Source of the DNA: Enterobacter dykesii
GTDB taxonomy: Bacteria; Pseudomonadota; Gammaproteobacteria; Enterobacterales; Enterobacteriaceae
Direction: 5' to 3'
DNA: 64,000 nucleotides
Assembly (NCBI RefSeq): GCF_008364625.2
Contig: NZ_CP126604.1
Coordinates: 2,356,001-2,420,000 of the forward strand
Within the stretch, counting starts at the first letter, position 1. Each line of letters starts with the position of its first letter. The translations under genes and the position numbers were made by a program. Below are positions 63,026 through 64,000 of this stretch, in pieces. The notes beneath the pieces were generated by a model, which saw nothing but the letters and a program-made list of their open reading frames with translations, had not been told where the DNA came from and ran no database searches.

Positions 63026-64000
63026 TCAGACAGGTATGACCTCCAAAATCGACAGATAGGAACGGGTATCTATTATTTTGTTCAGCTTCAGATTGGTCTG
63101 TTCAAACAAGACCTGATACTCAGGCTCTGTTCTTGCCCGCCCGCCATCAAAGCTAGTTAACAGAAGAAGGTCAATTTCAAATCGTCCCTGCTCATTATTT
63201 TCTTTTTTAATAAGCGGTTCAAAAATTAATAAGCGGGCGTTCTCTTTCATTGCATTTCTGCAGCACTGAAGTATCTGTACCGCCTTCTCATCAGGCCAGT
63301 CCATGAGGATATACTTAAGCAGATAAATGTCCGCTGCAGGACAGGCTTCAAAAAAGCTACCCTCTACCGTCTGCCATCGGCGATTATCATTCAATAATGA
63401 CAGTCGATTGCGCGCAAGCACGTCTTTTTGATCAAACAAGATCCCTGTTAAGGTCGGATTTCGACGTAAAACGGCCAGCAATAAATTACCCAGCCCACCG
63501 GCGATATCGGCAACGACAGCGTTTTCAGGGAACAAATAGCTATCAGTAATCGCTTCATTCTCTACGGATGACATAGAGGCCATACCGGCGTGAAAAATAT
63601 TGCTGCCAGTCGCCGTGTCGTCATGCTGCCAGTAATCGTAAAAAGGCTTGCCAAACAATTCGTTAAAAACGGGTTTACCTTGCAATATTTCATCCATTCT
63701 GGCCGCTGGCTGCCAGAATGTTTGGTCTGTCAGCATGAGCACCGCCGCACGCAAGGAAAATTCATGATCGGAACGCAGGAATTGTGCTGAATGGCTAAGA
63801 CCGTATTCCGCTTCGGATACTTCGTTGAACACCCCACGCGAAGACAATAAACGCATGATTCGATGAAGATAATCGCAATCGACATTAAGCTCCTTCGCCA
63901 GCTGCTTAACGGATTTCTTTCCTTCAGCCAGTAGATCTGCAACGCCTAATACCGCGACAGCCCGAAGTGCTGCCTGCCATACAAAACCCATGCTTTGCTC
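63026..64000 (-). CDS. SAM-dependent O-methyltransferase (5' end beyond the window)
   Basis: The frame is still open at base 64000, so the extreme N-terminus is missing. A winged-helix dimerisation part (KQLAKELNVDCDYLHRIMRLLSSRGVFNE) precedes a Rossmann methyltransferase: SAM loop VVADIAGGLGNLL, acidic LFDQKDV, GSFFEACPAADIYLLKYILMDWPDE and the catalytic-region ENARLLIFEPL. It is of the plant-type/acetylserotonin O-methyltransferase family, mostly used on phenolic or antibiotic-like small molecules. Unusual for core enterobacterial genome; substrate unknown. Confidence 0.82.
   Translation of the reverse strand, partial: EQSMGFVWQAALRAVAVLGVADLLAEGKKSVKQLAKELNVDCDYLHRIMRLLSSRGVFNEVSEAEYGLSHSAQFLRSDHEFSLRAAVLMLTDQTFWQPAARMDEILQGKPVFNELFGKPFYDYWQHDDTATGSNIFHAGMASMSSVENEAITDSYLFPENAVVADIAGGLGNLLLAVLRRNPTLTGILFDQKDVLARNRLSLLNDNRRWQTVEGSFFEACPAADIYLLKYILMDWPDEKAVQILQCCRNAMKENARLLIFEPLIKKENNEQGRFEIDLLLLTSFDGGRARTEPEYQVLFEQTNLKLNKIIDTRSYLSILEVIPV

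Noticed and set aside
1..64000. CRISPR arrays, tRNA/rRNA genes, insertion sequences, prophage genes
   Set aside because: None found by reading both strands; REP-like palindromes are the only repeats seen.

Overview
The window is ordinary-composition enterobacterial chromosome. Protein sequences and gene order fit Enterobacter or a close relative such as Lelliottia or Leclercia. From memory, long blocks follow the E. coli K-12 32-33 min order: nhoA-yddH; pptA; yncG; ansP-yncE-pqqU-mcbR-curA-mnaT-ydcZ-ydcY; ortT-patD-ydcVUTS-ydcR; hslJ-ydbJ-ydbK(nifJ)-micC-ompN. No rRNA, tRNA, CRISPR array, prophage or insertion sequence was seen. The species is an inference; no database was searched.

Layout. 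1-2.7 kb: end of an MFS transporter gene, a PrpF/GalD-type isomerase and its divergent LysR regulator, with a perfect palindrome between them. 2.7-9.7 kb: nhoA, yddH, a second full-length elongation factor G with a divergent ArsR regulator, a GNAT/MocR pair, and an unrecognised protein made of two similar winged-helix-like units. 9.8-14.2 kb: a malate/2-hydroxycarboxylate module (2HCT transporter divergent from an AEC transporter plus malic enzyme) with a near-consensus CRP site. 14.2-16.3 kb: an additional LpxL-type acyltransferase, pptA, yncG. 16.35-23.86 kb: an eight-gene operon on the minus strand (two flavin monooxygenases, M20 deacylase, GNAT acetyltransferase and an amino-acid ABC transporter with two binding proteins) whose gene set matches the Bacillus subtilis ytmI/tcyJKLMN/cmo/sndA locus for S-modified cysteine salvage. 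24-26.4 kb: a P-loop kinase and an Aer-like receptor.

26.5-35.8 kb is E. coli-like backbone (ansP to ydcY). Between ydcY and ortT, neighbours in K-12, lie about 9.3 kb holding an orphan DppA-like binding protein, the srfABC operon and an alpha/beta hydrolase. SrfB is an actin/Hsp70-fold ATPase, SrfA a single-pass membrane protein and SrfC a protein with a degenerate P-loop, so the operon looks like one membrane-tethered machine. Then come the orphan membrane toxin ortT and the polyamine/GABA-aldehyde cluster patD-ydcVUTS with ydcR. 

52.6-64 kb: a YmcF-type cold-shock zinc protein with a long leader, a cyanide-insensitive bd oxidase (cioAB plus a DUF2474 subunit), hslJ, ydbJ, pyruvate:flavodoxin oxidoreductase, the sRNA MicC (its 11-nt ompC-pairing seed is conserved), ompN, two candidate very small proteins, a GFA-family protein, a small membrane-type protein and an O-methyltransferase cut by the window edge.
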